Source: Azospirillum picis (GTDB taxonomy: Bacteria; Pseudomonadota; Alphaproteobacteria; Azospirillales; Azospirillaceae). Taken from it: a stretch of 64,000 nt of DNA. The translations under genes and the position numbers were made by a program. This document shows, piece after piece, positions 33,260 through 40,490 of the stretch. Under the pieces are notes generated by a model that searched no databases, had not been told where the DNA came from, and was given only the letters and a program-made list of their open reading frames with translations. Where the stretch lies: contig NZ_JAGINO010000013.1 in NCBI RefSeq assembly GCF_017876115.1, positions 1 through 64,000 of the forward strand, read 5' to 3'. Within the stretch, counting starts at the first letter, position 1; every line of letters starts with the position of its first letter.

Positions 33260-33811
33260 ATGCCCTCGGTGCCGCGCCTCCCGCACAGCCCGCCGCCCAC
33301 CCGGATCGTCGCCCGGATCGGCCGCCGGCCCGGCGCAACGCTCGTCGATCGCCTGGTCCGGCAATCGCAGGCGCGGGTGGAGGATCGCGTCCTGATCGCC
33401 GGGCCCTGCGGGACGGAGATGCTGCTGGACCTCTACCGGCGCGGATTCCATCGGGTCTGCCATGAGATGGGCGACCGGATGCCGGTTCACGACAGCTTCG
33501 ACGTCGTGTGGCTTCTGCGCTGCGATCCGGTGCAGACGCTGAACCGGATGCTGCTGGGCCTCGGCCGGACGCTGCGCCAAGGCGGCACGGTGGTCGTGCA
33601 CGCCCGCCACCCGGCACCCTCCCCGACCCCGTCCGCCTTCCCGGCCCCGCATTCGCCGGACGAGGGAATGCCGCGGGTCCAGGAGGTCCGGCGGCAGTTC
33701 GTCGCCTGCGGCTTGCTGCCCCTGCTCCAGGTGTCGGATGGGGGAACCGGGTACCTGCTCAGCGCGCACCGTCCGCCGATGGCGGCACGGCCCCTGCCGG
33801 CGACGGCGTGA
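33260..33811 (+). CDS. methyltransferase-like hypothetical protein
   Basis: A 183-residue protein with a good ribosome site (CGGAG, 8 bases before ATG). The pattern VLIAGPCGTEMLLDLYRRGF, FDVVWLLRCDPV, LGRTLRQGGTVVVHARHP and the late GLLPLLQVSDGGTGYLLSA resembles strands 1, 4 and 5 onward of a class I SAM-methyltransferase. The glycine motif is weak and the domain is short, so it may be a degenerate or non-catalytic member. No substrate can be proposed. The following dapA-family gene starts 17 bases later, suggesting co-transcription. Confidence 0.5.
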   Translation: MPSVPRLPHSPPPTRIVARIGRRPGATLVDRLVRQSQARVEDRVLIAGPCGTEMLLDLYRRGFHRVCHEMGDRMPVHDSFDVVWLLRCDPVQTLNRMLLGLGRTLRQGGTVVVHARHPAPSPTPSAFPAPHSPDEGMPRVQEVRRQFVACGLLPLLQVSDGGTGYLLSAHRPPMAARPLPATA

Positions 33812-33827
33812 TGCGAGGGGCACTCCC

Positions 33828-34742
33828 ATGATCAGCGACGACCGATCTACGGCGGTCCGCATGCTGGGCGGCTATCTGACCGCCCTGCCGACGCCGTTCG
33901 CCCAGGGCGGCGGCATCGATGAAGCCGCCTTCTCGTCCTTCTGCGAACTGCAGGTGACCCAGGGCATCTCGGGGCTGGTGGTTTGCGGCACGACCGGAGA
34001 GGCACCCGCCCTGTCCAGCCGCGAGCACGAGCGCCTCGTGCGCCTGGCGGTGGAGGCCGCGGCCGGCCGGGTGCCAGTCATCGCCGGTGCGGGATCGAAC
34101 GTGACCGCCCACGCCGTCGAGCTGGCCCGGCTGTCGCAACGGGCCGGCGCCGACGGCCTGCTGGCCGTCGTCCCCTACTACAACCGGCCGTCCCAGGAAG
34201 GGATCTTCCGGCATTTCCAAAGTGTCGCCGCGGCGGTGGACATCCCGACGATCCTCTATGATGTCCCGGCCCGCACCGGCTGCGGGCTTGCCGTGGCGAC
34301 CATCGCCCGCCTCGCCGACTTTCCCGGCATCGTCGGCCTCAAGGACGCCAGCGGCGACATGACGCGGCCGGCGGCCCTGCGGCGCCTGCTCGGCGACGGC
34401 TTCCGGCTGTTCACCGGGGACGACGCGACGGTGCTCGGCTTCCTGGCGCAGGGGGGCGACGGCTGCATATCGGTCACCTCGAACATCGTCCCCGCCCTGT
34501 GCGTGCGCATGCATTCCGCGTTCCGCAACGGCGACCTGGCGGAGGCGCAGGCGACCGCCCTGGCGATCACCCCCCTGACCAACGCCCTGTTCGTCGAAAG
34601 CAACCCGGTGCCGGTGAAGCATGCCCTGGCCGTCCTGGGGATGATGGCGGGAACGGTCCGCCTGCCCCTGTGCGAGGCCAGCCGGGAAACCCACGGCGCC
34701 ATCGTCCATGCCCTGGCCCGCCTGGGCCTCGTGGCCCTCTGA
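33828..34742 (+). CDS. dapA: 4-hydroxy-tetrahydrodipicolinate synthase family protein
   Basis: A 304-residue DHDPS-family aldolase. It has the Schiff-base Lys in IVGLKDASGD, the catalytic Tyr in VVPYYNRPSQEG, and the GTTGEAPALS phosphate/pyruvate loop. DapA condenses pyruvate with aspartate semialdehyde in lysine and diaminopimelate synthesis. The family also contains N-acetylneuraminate lyases and sugar-acid aldolases, and the Arg expected in true DapA is seen in VPARTGC (consistent with DapA). The start at 33828 has GAGGGG upstream; the Met at 33861 would also fit the family. No other lysine gene is nearby. Confidence 0.8.
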   Translation: MISDDRSTAVRMLGGYLTALPTPFAQGGGIDEAAFSSFCELQVTQGISGLVVCGTTGEAPALSSREHERLVRLAVEAAAGRVPVIAGAGSNVTAHAVELARLSQRAGADGLLAVVPYYNRPSQEGIFRHFQSVAAAVDIPTILYDVPARTGCGLAVATIARLADFPGIVGLKDASGDMTRPAALRRLLGDGFRLFTGDDATVLGFLAQGGDGCISVTSNIVPALCVRMHSAFRNGDLAEAQATALAITPLTNALFVESNPVPVKHALAVLGMMAGTVRLPLCEASRETHGAIVHALARLGLVAL

Positions 34743-34983
34743 TCCGCGCGGGGAAGGCCATGTGGACGAACCGCGGGGCCATGAGGCCGGCGGCGCGGCC
34801 TTCGGGCCGGCCCGCCGTCCTCGGCACGCTCTGGCGCGACGCCCTCGAAACATGGTTGGGAGGCATGAGGCTGGGAAGAGCCGGGCCGGGCACGGGGCCG
34901 AACGGCCAGGGAGGGCCGCGGCATCCCCGCGGGCCTGCGCGGCCGCGCAGGCAGGCCGAAGATCCTCAGTCCTAGGGTTTGAT

Positions 34984-35009
34984 CGTTTCAAGCGGTATCG
35001 CTTGAAACG
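34984..35009. repeat. palindromic hairpin element
   Basis: CGTTTCAAGCG-GTAT-CGCTTGAAACG is a perfect 11-bp stem with 4-base loop, 240 bases after dapA. It is REP-like in shape but lacks a T-run. It may be an intergenic repeat family member or a weak terminator. Confidence 0.5.
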
Positions 35010-35038
35010 TGCCCCACACGGAAGACCAAAAGCTCAGG

Positions 35039-35072
35039 GTCTGTCTGGCGCTTCACTAAGCACCAGACAGAC
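35039..35072. repeat. second hairpin (GTCTGTCTGG stem)
   Basis: GTCTGTCTGG and CCAGACAGAC pair perfectly around a 14-base loop, 30 bases after the previous hairpin. No T-run follows. The two hairpins together look like a compound intergenic element rather than a single terminator. Confidence 0.5.
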
Positions 35073-35134
35073 TCCAGCCAGGATGGCCGGAAGCGGCCCA
35101 CGCATGCCCGGCCTCGCTTGCGGGATGCCGCCCC

Positions 35135-35184
35135 ATATAGGGCGCCTATATTCCGCCCCCCCGCACCCCCCATCGTTTTTATAC
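35135..35184 (+). promoter_or_regulatory. promoter module A: 17-bp dyad plus TTTATAC
   Basis: ATATAGG-GCG-CCTATAT (35135-35151) is a perfect inverted repeat. TTTATAC (35178-35184), a possible -10, follows 27 bases later with no -35-like sequence at the usual distance. That suits an activator-dependent promoter, with the dyad centred near -48. The same arrangement recurs 348 bp downstream. Confidence 0.55.
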
Positions 35185-35482
35185 GCCGGGCAGCCGTCTT
35201 CTCATGGGACCGCCGGCCATCGGCCGGCCCCAGGGGTGCGAGGCTGCCATGCGAGGAAAATCGGCTCATGCGTTGCTCGGGCGCGATGCCCTGCCGCCGG
35301 TACCGGCGGAGGCGGAGCGCGACGGGGAGCCGGCGGACCGCCGTCCCGAGCCCTTCCCTTCGGCCGGTGCGGTGCTGGGCGAGGCGATGACGACCATCGC
35401 GGTCTTCCTGCTGATCGCCCTGGCCCTGCATCTGCTGGCCGTCCGGATGGATGCCTGGCAACCGGGAAAGGCCGGCGGCGGC

Positions 35483-35533
35483 ATATATGGCGTCTATATT
35501 CTCCGGCCGTCCCGCCCCGCATCGCATTTATAC
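35483..35533 (+). promoter_or_regulatory. promoter module B upstream of kdp
   Basis: ATATATG-GCG-TCTATAT (35483-35499) matches the module A dyad at 15 of 17 positions, and TTTATAC (35527-35533) follows at almost the same distance (28 versus 27). This is the nearest promoter-like site to the kdp genes. A KdpE-type response regulator is the natural candidate to bind it, although no kdpE gene is in the window. Confidence 0.6.
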
Positions 35534-35554
35534 GCGGCTCCGGCGCACCCTTGC

Positions 35555-35593
35555 AGGATCGGATCCCCCGTCCGGGGCTCCGATCCTGTTTTT
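35555..35593 (+). terminator. intrinsic terminator in the kdp leader
   Basis: AGGATCGGA pairs with TCCGATCCT (9 bp). An inner stem CCCCG/CGGGG extends it, and GTTTTT follows. If transcription starts about 7 bases after the module B -10 box, this hairpin spans roughly +15 to +53. It would then end most transcripts before the kdp genes unless relieved. Confidence 0.75.
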
Positions 35594-35646
35594 CCCGGCC
35601 CCGACCATCCCACCGCCGGCAAACCGGCGGACTGAGCGGGGCCGGG
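35594..35646 (+). promoter_or_regulatory. long stem-loop just before the first kdp-operon start
   Basis: CCCGGCCCCG (35594-35603) pairs with CGGGGCCGGG (35637-35646). Inside lies a second perfect stem CCGCCGG-CAAA-CCGGCGG (35613-35630). It begins right after the terminator's T-run and ends 25 bases before the first ATG. GCCCCG in its left arm could instead pair with CGGGGC (35573-35578) inside the terminator, which would allow switching between two folds. Confidence 0.6.
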
Positions 35647-35671
35647 GGCGTGCATCCCGGAGACGCGAACC

Positions 35672-35755
35672 ATGCTCGACATCCTGTTCCTGGCGATCAC
35701 CGTCGGCTTCTTCGCCGCAGCGGTCGCCTATGTCCATGCCTGCGACCGGCTTTGA
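35672..35755 (+). CDS. 27-residue membrane peptide at the head of the kdp operon
   Basis: The peptide MLDILFLAITVGFFAAAVAY plus VHACDRL is a single membrane span with a short tail. CCCGGAGA lies 8 bases before the ATG. Very similar peptides (MLD start, CDRL or CERL end) precede kdpF in other bacteria. It ends 13 bases before kdpF. It is too short for most gene finders and has no assigned function; a role in stabilising or assembling the Kdp complex, like KdpF, is inferred. Confidence 0.65.
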   Translation: MLDILFLAITVGFFAAAVAYVHACDRL

Positions 35756-35768
35756 GGGGGCCAAGGCG

Positions 35769-35858
35769 ATGATCCTCGATTACGCGCTGGCCGGCCTCGT
35801 GACCGCCGGGCTGCTGGCCTATCTGGTCTATGCCCTGATCCGCCCCGAACGGTTCTGA
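35769..35858 (+). CDS. kdpF: K(+)-transporting ATPase subunit F
   Basis: A 29-residue single-span peptide (MILDYALAGLVTAGLLAYLV plus YALIRPERF) with the typical KdpF end, YALIRPERF. KdpF stabilises the KdpABC complex in the inner membrane. The stop is embedded in the GAGGAGG ribosome site of kdpA, 13 bases before its ATG. Confidence 0.9.
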   Translation: MILDYALAGLVTAGLLAYLVYALIRPERF

Positions 35859-35871
35859 GGAGGCCGATCCC

Positions 35872-37581
35872 ATGACCGTCAACGGCTGGATGCAGATCCT
35901 GCTTTTCCTCGTCCTGGTGGCCGCGGTGACGCGGCCGCTGGGCGGCTTCATGACGCGCGTCTTCACCGGCGAGCGCACGCTCCTGTCCCCCGTCCTGGAA
36001 CCCGTCGAGCGCGGACTCTACCGGCTGGCCGGCGTCGACGAGACGACCGAGCAGCATTGGGTGACCTACGCCGTGTCGATGCTGCTGTTCAGCGCCGCCG
36101 GCATGCTGCTGCTCTATGCCCTGCAGCGGCTCCAGGCCGTGCTGCCGCTGAATCCGCTGGACATGGCGGCGGTGCCGGCCGACCTCGCCTTCAACACGGC
36201 GGCCAGCTTCACCACCAACACCAACTGGCAGAATTACGGCGGCGAGACCACCCTGGGCCATCTGGTGCAGATGGCCGGGCTGACCTTCCACAACTACGTC
36301 TCCGCCGCCACCGGGATCGCGCTGGCGGTGGCGCTGGTCCGCGGCTTCGCCCGTGCGTCGGCGCGCACGGTCGGCAACTTCTGGGTCGACCTGACCCGCT
36401 GCACCCTCTACGTCCTGCTGCCGCTCTGCCTGGTCTATGCGCTGTTCCTGGTGTGGCAGGGCGTGCCGCAGACGCTGGCCGGGGCGGTCGACGCCACCAC
36501 GCTGGAAGGGGCAAAGCAGACCATCTCGCTCGGTCCCGTCGCCTCGCAGGAGGCGATCAAGATGCTGGGCACCAACGGCGGCGGCTTCTTCAACGCCAAC
36601 TCCGCCCATCCCTTCGAGAACCCCAACGCCCTGACCAACCTCGTCCAGATGCTGTCGATCTTCGCACTGGGCGCCGGGCTGACCAACCTGTTCGGCCGCA
36701 TGGTCGGCGACGAGCGCCAGGGCTGGGCCATCCTCGCCGCCATGGGGCTGCTCTTCGTCGCCGGCGTCACCATCGCCTACTGGGCCGAGGCGCAGGGCAA
36801 CCCGGCCTTCGCCGCGTTCGGCATCGACGGCAGCGCCGGCAACATGGAGGGCAAGGAGACCCGCTTCGGCATCGCCGCGACGGCGCTGTTCGCCACCGTC
36901 ACCACCGCCGCCTCCTGCGGGGCGGTGAACGCCATGCACGACAGCTTCATGCCGCTGGGCGGCATGGTGCCGATGATCAACATGATGCTGGGCGAGATCA
37001 TCGTCGGCGGCGTCGGCGCCGGGCTCTACGGCATGCTGCTGTTCGCCATCGTGGCGCTGTTCGTCGCCGGGCTGATGGTCGGGCGCACGCCGGAATATCT
37101 CGGCAAGAAGCTGGAGGCGAAGGAGGTCAAGATGACCATGCTCGCCATCCTCTGCCTGCCACTGATGATGCTGGGCTTCACCGCGGTCGCGGTGGTGCTG
37201 GACACCGGCACCGCGTCAATGGCCAACGCCGGCCCGCACGGCTTCTCGGAAGCGCTCTACGCCTATGTCTCGGGAGCCGCCAACAACGGCAGCGCCTTCG
37301 GCGGGCTGACCGGCAACACCCCCTGGTACAACGTCACGATCGCCATCGCCATGCTGGTCGGCCGCTTCCTCGTCATCGTGCCGATGATGGCGATCGCCGG
37401 CTCGCTGGCCGGCAAGGCGCGGGCGACCGCCTCGGCCGGCACCTTCCCCACCCATGACGGGCTGTTCGTCGGGCTGCTGGTCGGCGTCATCCTGATCGTC
37501 GGCGGCCTCACCTTCTTCCCGGCCCTCGCCCTCGGCCCGCTGGTCGAGCATCTGGCGATGACCGCCGGCACCCTCTTCTGA
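35872..37581 (+). CDS. kdpA: K(+)-transporting ATPase subunit A
   Basis: A 569-residue membrane protein of about ten spans that forms the potassium channel of the Kdp pump. The selectivity-filter segments are visible, including SFTTNTNWQNYGGE, LGTNGGGFFNANSAHPFENP and ATTAASCGAVNAMHDSF. The length is normal for KdpA and no frame break is seen. A strong ribosome site lies at the end of kdpF. kdpB follows after 14 bases. Confidence 0.97.
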   Translation: MTVNGWMQILLFLVLVAAVTRPLGGFMTRVFTGERTLLSPVLEPVERGLYRLAGVDETTEQHWVTYAVSMLLFSAAGMLLLYALQRLQAVLPLNPLDMAAVPADLAFNTAASFTTNTNWQNYGGETTLGHLVQMAGLTFHNYVSAATGIALAVALVRGFARASARTVGNFWVDLTRCTLYVLLPLCLVYALFLVWQGVPQTLAGAVDATTLEGAKQTISLGPVASQEAIKMLGTNGGGFFNANSAHPFENPNALTNLVQMLSIFALGAGLTNLFGRMVGDERQGWAILAAMGLLFVAGVTIAYWAEAQGNPAFAAFGIDGSAGNMEGKETRFGIAATALFATVTTAASCGAVNAMHDSFMPLGGMVPMINMMLGEIIVGGVGAGLYGMLLFAIVALFVAGLMVGRTPEYLGKKLEAKEVKMTMLAILCLPLMMLGFTAVAVVLDTGTASMANAGPHGFSEALYAYVSGAANNGSAFGGLTGNTPWYNVTIAIAMLVGRFLVIVPMMAIAGSLAGKARATASAGTFPTHDGLFVGLLVGVILIVGGLTFFPALALGPLVEHLAMTAGTLF

Positions 37582-37595
37582 TCGGGAACGCTCCC

Positions 37596-39734
37596 ATGGA
37601 CGTCAAAAGCAAACGCTCCGGCCGCTCCTCGGCCAGCACCCTGCTGGACCCCGCCATCCTGATGCCGGCCGTCGGCGGTGCGGTCCGCAAGCTCGATCCG
37701 CGCCAGATGGTCCGCAACCCGGTGATGTTCTGCGTCGAGGTGGTGGCGGTGCTGACCACCCTGCTGGTCCTGCGCGACGCGGTGACCGGCATCGGGGGGG
37801 CGGGCACCGCCGTCACCGGCTTCTCGGTGCAGATCGTCGTCTGGCTGTGGTTCACCCTGGTCTTCGCCAACTTCGCCGAGGCGGTGGCGGAGGGGCGCGG
37901 CAAGGCCCAGGCCGCCAGCCTGCGCAAGACCCGCACCGAGACCGGCGCCAAGCGGCTGGAGAACGGCACCGTCCACACGGTGCCCGCCACGGCGCTGAAG
38001 CCCGGCGACCTGGTGCTGGTGGAGGCCGGCGACATCATCCCGTCGGACGGCGAGGTGGTGGAGGGCGTCGCCTCGGTCAACGAGGCCGCCATCACCGGCG
38101 AGTCCGCGCCGGTGATCCGCGAGAGCGGCGGCGACCGTTCCGCCGTCACCGGCGGCACCCAGGTGATCTCCGACCACATCACGGTGCGCATCACCGCCGC
38201 CCCCGGCTCGACCTTCCTCGACCGCATGATCTCGCTGGTCGAGGGTGCCCAGCGCCAGAAGACCCCCAACGAGATCGCGCTGAACATCCTGCTGGCCGGC
38301 CTGACCATCGTCTTCGTCATCGCGGTGGCGACCATCCCCAGCTTCGCCGCCTATGCCGGCGGCTCGGTCGGCGTGCTGGTGCTGGTGGCGCTGTTCGTCA
38401 CGCTGATCCCGACCACCATCGGCGCGCTGCTGTCGGCGATCGGCATCGCCGGCATGGACCGCCTGGTCCGCTTCAACGTGCTGGCGATGTCCGGCCGGGC
38501 GGTCGAGGCGGCGGGCGACGTCGACACCCTGCTGCTCGACAAGACCGGCACCATCACGCTGGGCAACCGCCAGGCGGCGGAGTTCCTGCCGGTCGCCGGC
38601 GTCGGCGAGGAGGAGCTGGCCGACGCCGCCCAGCTCGCCTCGCTGGCCGACGAGACGCCGGAAGGCCGCTCCATCGTCGTGCTGGCCAAGCAGGAGTACG
38701 ACATCCGCGCCCGCGCCATGGAGGAGATGCACGCCACCTTCGTCCCCTTCACCGCCCAGACCCGCATCAGCGGCATCGACACCGGCGGCACGGTGATCCG
38801 CAAGGGGGCGGTGGACGCGGTGCTGGCCCATGTCCGCGGCCCGCAGCCGCGGGTGGCGGCGGCCGGCGGCCGCGGGGTCGTCGCCCTCGGCACCGCCCTG
38901 CAGCCGGCCGCCGACCCGGCGGAGCGCGAGCTGCTGGCGATCGCCGAGCGGGTGGCCAAGGCCGGCGGCACGCCGCTGGCGGTGGCGAAGGACGGCCGGC
39001 TGCTCGGCATCATCCACCTGAAGGACATCGTCAAGGGCGGCATCCGCGAGCGCTTCGCGGCACTCCGCCAGATGGGCATCCGCACGGTGATGATCACCGG
39101 CGACAACCCGATGACCGCCGCCGCCATCGCCGCCGAGGCCGGGGTCGACGATTTCCTGGCCCAGGCGACGCCGGAGGCCAAGCTGCAGTTGATCCGCGAC
39201 GAGCAGGCCAAGGGCAAGCTGGTCGCCATGTGCGGCGACGGCACCAACGACGCGCCGGCGCTGGCCCAGGCCGACGTCGGGGTGGCGATGAACACCGGCA
39301 CGGTGGCGGCGCGCGAGGCCGGCAACATGGTCGACCTCGACAGCGACCCGACCAAGCTGATCGAGATCGTCGAGATCGGCAAGCAACTGCTGATGACCCG
39401 CGGCGCCCTGACCACCTTCTCCATCGCCAACGACGTGGCGAAGTATTTCGCCATCATCCCGGCGATGTTCCTCGCCTTCTACCCGCAGCTCCAGGCGTTG
39501 AACGTGATGGGCCTGCACAGCCCGGAGAGCGCCATCCTGTCGGCGATCATCTTCAACGCGCTGATCATCGTGGCGCTGATCCCGCTGGCGCTGCGCGGCG
39601 TGCGCTACCGCGCGGTCGGGGCGGCGTCGCTGCTGCGCCGCAACCTGCTGATCTACGGGCTGGGCGGGCTGGTGGTGCCGTTCGCCGGCATCAAGGCGAT
39701 CGACCTGGCCGTCACCGCCCTCGGCCTGATTTGA
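37596..39734 (+). CDS. kdpB: K(+)-transporting P-type ATPase subunit B
   Basis: A 712-residue P-type ATPase that supplies the energy for KdpA. It has the phosphorylation motif DKTGTITLGN (Asp315), the TGES-type actuator loop (ITGESAPVIRES), the hinge region MCGDGTNDAPALAQADVGVA and the N-domain GMRKGA-like segment (GTVIRKGAVDAVL). It has normal length and seven predicted membrane spans. Confidence 0.97.
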   Translation: MDVKSKRSGRSSASTLLDPAILMPAVGGAVRKLDPRQMVRNPVMFCVEVVAVLTTLLVLRDAVTGIGGAGTAVTGFSVQIVVWLWFTLVFANFAEAVAEGRGKAQAASLRKTRTETGAKRLENGTVHTVPATALKPGDLVLVEAGDIIPSDGEVVEGVASVNEAAITGESAPVIRESGGDRSAVTGGTQVISDHITVRITAAPGSTFLDRMISLVEGAQRQKTPNEIALNILLAGLTIVFVIAVATIPSFAAYAGGSVGVLVLVALFVTLIPTTIGALLSAIGIAGMDRLVRFNVLAMSGRAVEAAGDVDTLLLDKTGTITLGNRQAAEFLPVAGVGEEELADAAQLASLADETPEGRSIVVLAKQEYDIRARAMEEMHATFVPFTAQTRISGIDTGGTVIRKGAVDAVLAHVRGPQPRVAAAGGRGVVALGTALQPAADPAERELLAIAERVAKAGGTPLAVAKDGRLLGIIHLKDIVKGGIRERFAALRQMGIRTVMITGDNPMTAAAIAAEAGVDDFLAQATPEAKLQLIRDEQAKGKLVAMCGDGTNDAPALAQADVGVAMNTGTVAAREAGNMVDLDSDPTKLIEIVEIGKQLLMTRGALTTFSIANDVAKYFAIIPAMFLAFYPQLQALNVMGLHSPESAILSAIIFNALIIVALIPLALRGVRYRAVGAASLLRRNLLIYGLGGLVVPFAGIKAIDLAVTALGLI

Positions 39735-39744
39735 GGAACGTCCC

Positions 39745-40380
39745 ATGCTGAAGGAACTGCGTCCCGCCCTGGTGATGACCGCCGCCCTGACCGTCATCAC
39801 CGGCCTCGCCTACCCGCTGGCCGTCACCGGCATCGCGCAAGGGCTCTTCCCCTATCAGGCGAACGGCAGCCTGGTCGAGCGGAACGGCGCGATCATCGGC
39901 TCCGAACTGATCGGGCAGGACTTCACCGCCGACCGCTATTTCCACCCGCGCCCGTCGGCGACCACCGGGCCCGACCCGGCGGACCCGGCCAAATCGGCCG
40001 CCGCTCCCTACAACGCCGCCAACTCGATGGGCTCCAACCTCGGCCCGACATCCAAGGCGCTGGTCGAGCGGGTGCGGGCCGACGCCGAGAAGCTGAAGGC
40101 GGAGAATCCCGGCACGCCGGTCCCGGTGGAGTTGGTGACAACGTCGGGCAGCGGCCTCGACCCCGACCTGTCGCCGGCCGCCGCCGACTTCCAGGTGCCG
40201 CGCGTCGCCCGGGCGCGCGGCCTCGGCGAGGCGGCGGTGCGCGAGCTGGTCGCCGCCAACACAGCGCCGCGCCCGCTGGGCGTGCTCGGCGAGCCGACCG
40301 TCAATGTGCTGGCGCTCAACCTCGCCCTGGACCAGGCGTCCGGCCCGGGCACGCCGGACAAGGGCGCCACGACCCGATAG
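39745..40380 (+). CDS. kdpC: K(+)-transporting ATPase subunit C
   Basis: A 211-residue protein with one N-terminal membrane span (ALVMTAALTVITGLAYPLAV) and a periplasmic domain, as in KdpC, which bridges or activates KdpA and KdpB. Typical pieces are GSELIGQDFTADRYFHPRPS, ASGSNLGP-like SMGSNLGPTSKAL, and the end VNVLALNLALD. kdpB ends 10 bases upstream. A 110-base gap with a hairpin separates it from kdpD. Confidence 0.96.
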   Translation: MLKELRPALVMTAALTVITGLAYPLAVTGIAQGLFPYQANGSLVERNGAIIGSELIGQDFTADRYFHPRPSATTGPDPADPAKSAAAPYNAANSMGSNLGPTSKALVERVRADAEKLKAENPGTPVPVELVTTSGSGLDPDLSPAAADFQVPRVARARGLGEAAVRELVAANTAPRPLGVLGEPTVNVLALNLALDQASGPGTPDKGATTR

Positions 40381-40394
40381 CGGGCCGGGCAACC

Positions 40395-40427
40395 GCCGAT
40401 CCCGGCCCCATTCCGGCCGGGATCGGC
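40395..40427 (+). terminator. hairpin between kdpC and kdpD
   Basis: GCCGATCCCGGCC pairs perfectly with GGCCGGGATCGGC (13 bp) around a 7-base loop. No T-run follows. It may lower kdpD expression relative to kdpFABC, by partial termination or by mRNA stabilisation. Confidence 0.5.
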
Positions 40428-40490
40428 TATCGTCTGCACCGGCCAAGCCGGCCGGGCCGGCGGGGACGGGAAGCGGACGGAGACGACGAG

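Larger units (their letters stand above)
34743..35671. other. 930-bp region between dapA and kdp: hairpins and promoter modules
   Basis: No well-supported gene. 34984-35072 has two strong hairpins. 35135-35184 and 35483-35533 are two copies of a dyad-plus-minus-10 module. 35555-35646 is a structured leader. A frame from 35204 to 35635 includes a hydrophobic stretch (TTIAVFLLIALALHLLAV, from an ATG at 35387). It could be a third tiny membrane peptide, but the frame then runs across the second promoter module and the terminator, so I do not call it. Confidence 0.6.

Noticed and set aside
35204..35635. A 143-codon frame before the kdp operon
   Set aside because: It runs through a promoter module and the leader terminator. 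Only a short hydrophobic piece from 35387 looks protein-like, which is too little to call a gene.
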